DNA of 6,633 bases. Source: Chryseobacterium gleum. GTDB lineage: Bacteria; Bacteroidota; Bacteroidia; Flavobacteriales_D; Sanyastnellaceae. The stretch is taken from positions 1 through 6,633 of the forward strand of contig CAMDFE010000087.1 in NCBI GenBank assembly GCA_945897395.1. The letters are read 5' to 3'. Below the pieces are notes generated by a model. The model was not told the origin of the DNA. It saw only the letters and a list, made by a program, of their open reading frames with translations, and searched no databases. This document shows positions 4,706 to 6,633 of this stretch, in pieces. The translations under genes were made by a program, and so were the position numbers. Within the stretch, counting starts at the first letter, position 1. Every line of letters starts with the position of its first letter.

Positions 4706-6373
4706 TTATTTATTTTCTCTGCTTGCGGGTCCCGCAAGAATGGATGAATAGTTTTTTTGAAAGACTTCTTGTGAAGCCCGAATTAACGGATCGTTGGTTA
4801 ACGACTGTTTAATAGCCGCCGAGCGGAAGTAATACATCTCTACAATTTTAGCTTCAATTTTTGGAGTGATTTCATTTTGAAGTTGAAGCAACGAACTCTC
4901 AAAAGCCCCGGCAATTCCGTTTTGTAAGTTGCTGAGCTGTTCTTTTAGCGCAGGATTTACAACGCTTTGATTGTCCAACTCTTTCTCAAGTTTTTCGATG
5001 TGCTCGTACCACGTAGGAACAAAATCTTTCGCGTTTGCTTTTGCGAATTGCACAAAGTCGGTATAGTCTTTTGATGAAATAGTAAAGCTTCCTCCGGAAT
5101 CGATAGACGTATGTGTTTTCTTGAACTCAACGCCAAATCGGAAGTATGCGAAATTCTTTTGAAGTTGTGAAAGGATTTCTTTTGAAGCGCTAGGTGTGAC
5201 TAGAATATCTGGATAAATACCACTTCCGTCTTTTACCGGTCTGCCGCTCGTGGTGTAGAATGTTCTGATTTTAGTTGTGTCTATTTGTGTGGCGCGTCCG
5301 TCTTTTTTGTTGCCATAATCAAGCTTCTGAATGCATCTTCCGCTTGGCGTGTAGTACTTTGCGACAGTGACTTTCATTTTAGCATTGTAAGAAAGATCTA
5401 AGGTTTGTTGAACCAATCCTTTTCCAAAAGAAGGAACACCAACAATAACGGCTCGGTCTAAATCTTGAAGACTTCCGCTTACAATTTCAGAGGCGGAAGC
5501 CGACATCTCATCTACCAATACCACCAGAGGAATGGTTAAGTCTAGCGGGTCGTATTGACCGATGTAAAGCTGTTTCCAAGACTCTGTCTTTCCCATTGTG
5601 CGGGTGATTTCAGTTCCTTTAGGCACAAAGAAATTCACGATTTTAACCGCCTCGAGGAGCAAACCACCTCCGTTTCCACGAAGGTCTAAGATGAGCTTAT
5701 TCATGCCTTTTCCCTTCAGTGTGTTGAAGCTTGTCTTCACATCTTCTGATGCGGTTTGAGTGAACTCGTCGAGCTTTATGTATCCAACGTTGTTCTCGAG
5801 CAATTGAAAGTGAGGAACATCGGGGGTTTTAATACTTTCGCGGGTTACAGATAATTCTACAGAAGAGGATTTCCCAAGTTGAACAACAGTTAAGTTCACA
5901 ACGCTTCCTGGCGTTCCGGTTAATCCGTCTTCAAGATTATCGAGATCAATTCCATCAATGGATTTTCCGTTTATGTGTGTAAGAATATCTCCAGCCCGAA
6001 GTCCAGATTTATAGGCGGGAAACGACTCGAAAACTTCAAGAACAGTATTCCTTCCATTTACTAAATCTACACGCGCGCCAACACCTCCGTATCTTCCAGT
6101 CTGAAGGTACATAGCGTCTTCTATTTTAGATTCGGGATAGTAAACGGTATAGGGGTCTAATGAGGCCAACATGCCTGAAAGAGCTGTATTTATTAGGTTT
6201 CCGGGAGCAGACTCTTCTACATAGAGTTCATCAAGCTGTCTGAAAACGTCAGTAAAAATCTCAAGGTTTTTTACAACCTCGAAGTAATTAGTAGATTGGT
6301 TTGGCTGCGCAAAAGAAGAAAAAGAAAAGAAAGAGAGCAATAAAAAAAGTAGAGAGGGTTTAAGTATTTTCAT
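4706..6373 (-). CDS. S41 family C-terminal processing peptidase with PDZ domain
   Basis: The 555-residue start at ATG 6373-6371 is chosen because it opens into a signal peptide (MKILKPSLLFLLLSFF...FA-Q, cleavage near residue 22). The frame stays open upstream to an ATG at 6448, but that stretch lies inside rnpA and would bury the signal peptide. After a helical N-terminal part (about 30-83), a PDZ domain spans about 84-178 (GGVGARV, SGLRAGDILTHINGKSI). The S41 core is about 195-390 with DLRGNGGG (230-237), the nucleophile S293 in MSASASEIVSG, and the general-base lysine K318 in FGKGLVQ. The Ser-Lys spacing of 25 equals that of Prc/CtpA enzymes. Residues about 390-555 form a charged, probably helical extension. 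It likely trims C-termini of periplasmic proteins; targets are unknown. It overlaps rnpA by 14 nt and precedes the ligase gene by 3 nt. Confidence 0.93.
   Translation of the reverse strand: MKILKPSLLFLLLSFFSFSSFAQPNQSTNYFEVVKNLEIFTDVFRQLDELYVEESAPGNLINTALSGMLASLDPYTVYYPESKIEDAMYLQTGRYGGVGARVDLVNGRNTVLEVFESFPAYKSGLRAGDILTHINGKSIDGIDLDNLEDGLTGTPGSVVNLTVVQLGKSSSVELSVTRESIKTPDVPHFQLLENNVGYIKLDEFTQTASEDVKTSFNTLKGKGMNKLILDLRGNGGGLLLEAVKIVNFFVPKGTEITRTMGKTESWKQLYIGQYDPLDLTIPLVVLVDEMSASASEIVSGSLQDLDRAVIVGVPSFGKGLVQQTLDLSYNAKMKVTVAKYYTPSGRCIQKLDYGNKKDGRATQIDTTKIRTFYTTSGRPVKDGSGIYPDILVTPSASKEILSQLQKNFAYFRFGVEFKKTHTSIDSGGSFTISSKDYTDFVQFAKANAKDFVPTWYEHIEKLEKELDNQSVVNPALKEQLSNLQNGIAGAFESSLLQLQNEITPKIEAKIVEMYYFRSAAIKQSLTNDPLIRASQEVFQKNYSSILAGPASRENK
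4722..4738 (-). repeat. Perfect 17-nt hairpin CTTGCGGG-T-CCCGCAAG near the S41 stop
   Basis: There are 8-bp arms with one central base; in RNA this would form a GC-rich 7-bp stem with a 3-nt loop. It encodes residues of the S41 C-terminus (L-A-G-P-A-S) and ends 14 nt before the stop codon. On the minus-strand transcript it is followed by A-rich sequence, not a U-run, so it is not a classical terminator. Possible roles are mRNA stabilisation, RNase processing or modulation of the GTG start 20 nt downstream. The pairing is directly visible; any role is inference. Confidence 0.4.
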
Positions 6374-6633
6374 GGGTTGAATGCTCTTGGTTCGTAACAG
6401 TAATAAGTTGTTTGATGAGGTGCTTAACCTTTTGCTCCACATAATCATAATCAGGAATGCGGTTTCCCGTAAAGATAAAGGCTAACGATAATTTTTCACC
6501 CTTGTTGTTGAGGTGATCATAAAGTGGTTGTTTTTCTTTTCGATAAACCTCTTTTATGAGTCGCTTTATTCTATTTCTATCGTGCGCTCTTGCGAATCGA
6601 CGTTTTGGCGCAGTGAATAGCGCTTGAACGGGA
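6360..6633 (-). CDS. rnpA: Ribonuclease P protein component, N-terminus outside window
   Basis: Reading the minus strand in from the window edge gives 90 residues and a TAA stop at 6362-6360. The stretch TAPKRRFARAHDRNRIKRLIKEVYR contains the RnpA RNR signature (FARAHDRNRIKR, basic face that contacts the P RNA), followed by LSLAFIFTG, the conserved C-terminal beta strand, and a basic helix (VEQKVKHLIKQL). The protein is the cofactor of RNase P, which removes 5' leaders from pre-tRNAs in the cytoplasm. Family members are roughly 110-140 residues long, so about 30-40 N-terminal residues and the start codon lie outside the window. The end overlaps the S41 start (6371-6373) by 14 nt in another frame, so the S41 gene very probably depends on the rnpA transcript. 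Confidence 0.93.
   Translation of the reverse strand, partial: PVQALFTAPKRRFARAHDRNRIKRLIKEVYRKEKQPLYDHLNNKGEKLSLAFIFTGNRIPDYDYVEQKVKHLIKQLITVTNQEHSTHENT

Noticed and set aside
6311..6348. 27-nt purine run followed by A7 (plus strand), a possible slippage or phase-variable tract.
   Set aside because: It is explained by Phe, Leu and Ser codons of the S41 signal peptide on the minus strand; the run is not a regular repeat.
6374..6448. Upstream in-frame extension of the S41 gene to an ATG at 6448.
   Set aside because: The extra 25 residues lie wholly within rnpA and would place a polar stretch before a good signal peptide; the ATG at 6373 is preferred.

Overview
The window looks like chromosomal DNA of a Bacteroidota bacterium, probably Flavobacteriales-like. 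The basis is AT-rich DNA with little sign of Shine-Dalgarno sequences, secreted proteins with short signal peptides ending in A-Q, a YwqK/MORN-type repeat protein, the Bacteroidota form of the O-antigen ligase family with a large periplasmic insert, a TANNTTTG-type promoter element, and rnpA directly followed by an S41 C-terminal processing peptidase. This is inference from family resemblance; no genus can be named.

Layout. (1) Positions 1-646, minus strand: the first 215 residues of an exported YwqK/MORN-like repeat protein whose 3' end lies outside the window. (2) Positions 647-1177: a 531-bp AT-rich gap between divergent genes with no convincing gene; it holds short inverted repeats, one exact DnaA-box match (TTATTCACA) and a symmetrical promoter-like element next to the rpiB start. 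(3) Positions 1178-3200, plus strand: rpiB (ribose-5-phosphate isomerase B) and, one base after its stop, a secreted M28 zinc metallopeptidase with an intact metal site. (4) Positions 3197-6633, minus strand: a compact gene train read right to left, made of rnpA (RNase P protein, 5' end outside the window), an S41 peptidase overlapping it by 14 nt, and an O-antigen ligase/polymerase-family membrane protein starting with GTG 3 nt after the peptidase stop. The plus and minus transcription units meet tail to tail with their stop codons overlapping in a CTAA tetranucleotide.

The gene products fall into a housekeeping layer (RpiB in the pentose phosphate pathway, RnpA in tRNA 5' maturation) and an envelope layer (S41 peptidase, M28 peptidase, O-antigen ligase family protein, YwqK-like protein), tied together by very tight spacing. 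I see no tRNA, rRNA, CRISPR array, insertion sequence, phage gene or defence system, and no convincing previously undescribed system. The points most worth a second look are the tight junctions between unrelated genes, a perfect 17-nt hairpin just before the S41 stop codon, the symmetrical element upstream of rpiB, and the exact 24-residue period of the truncated repeat protein.
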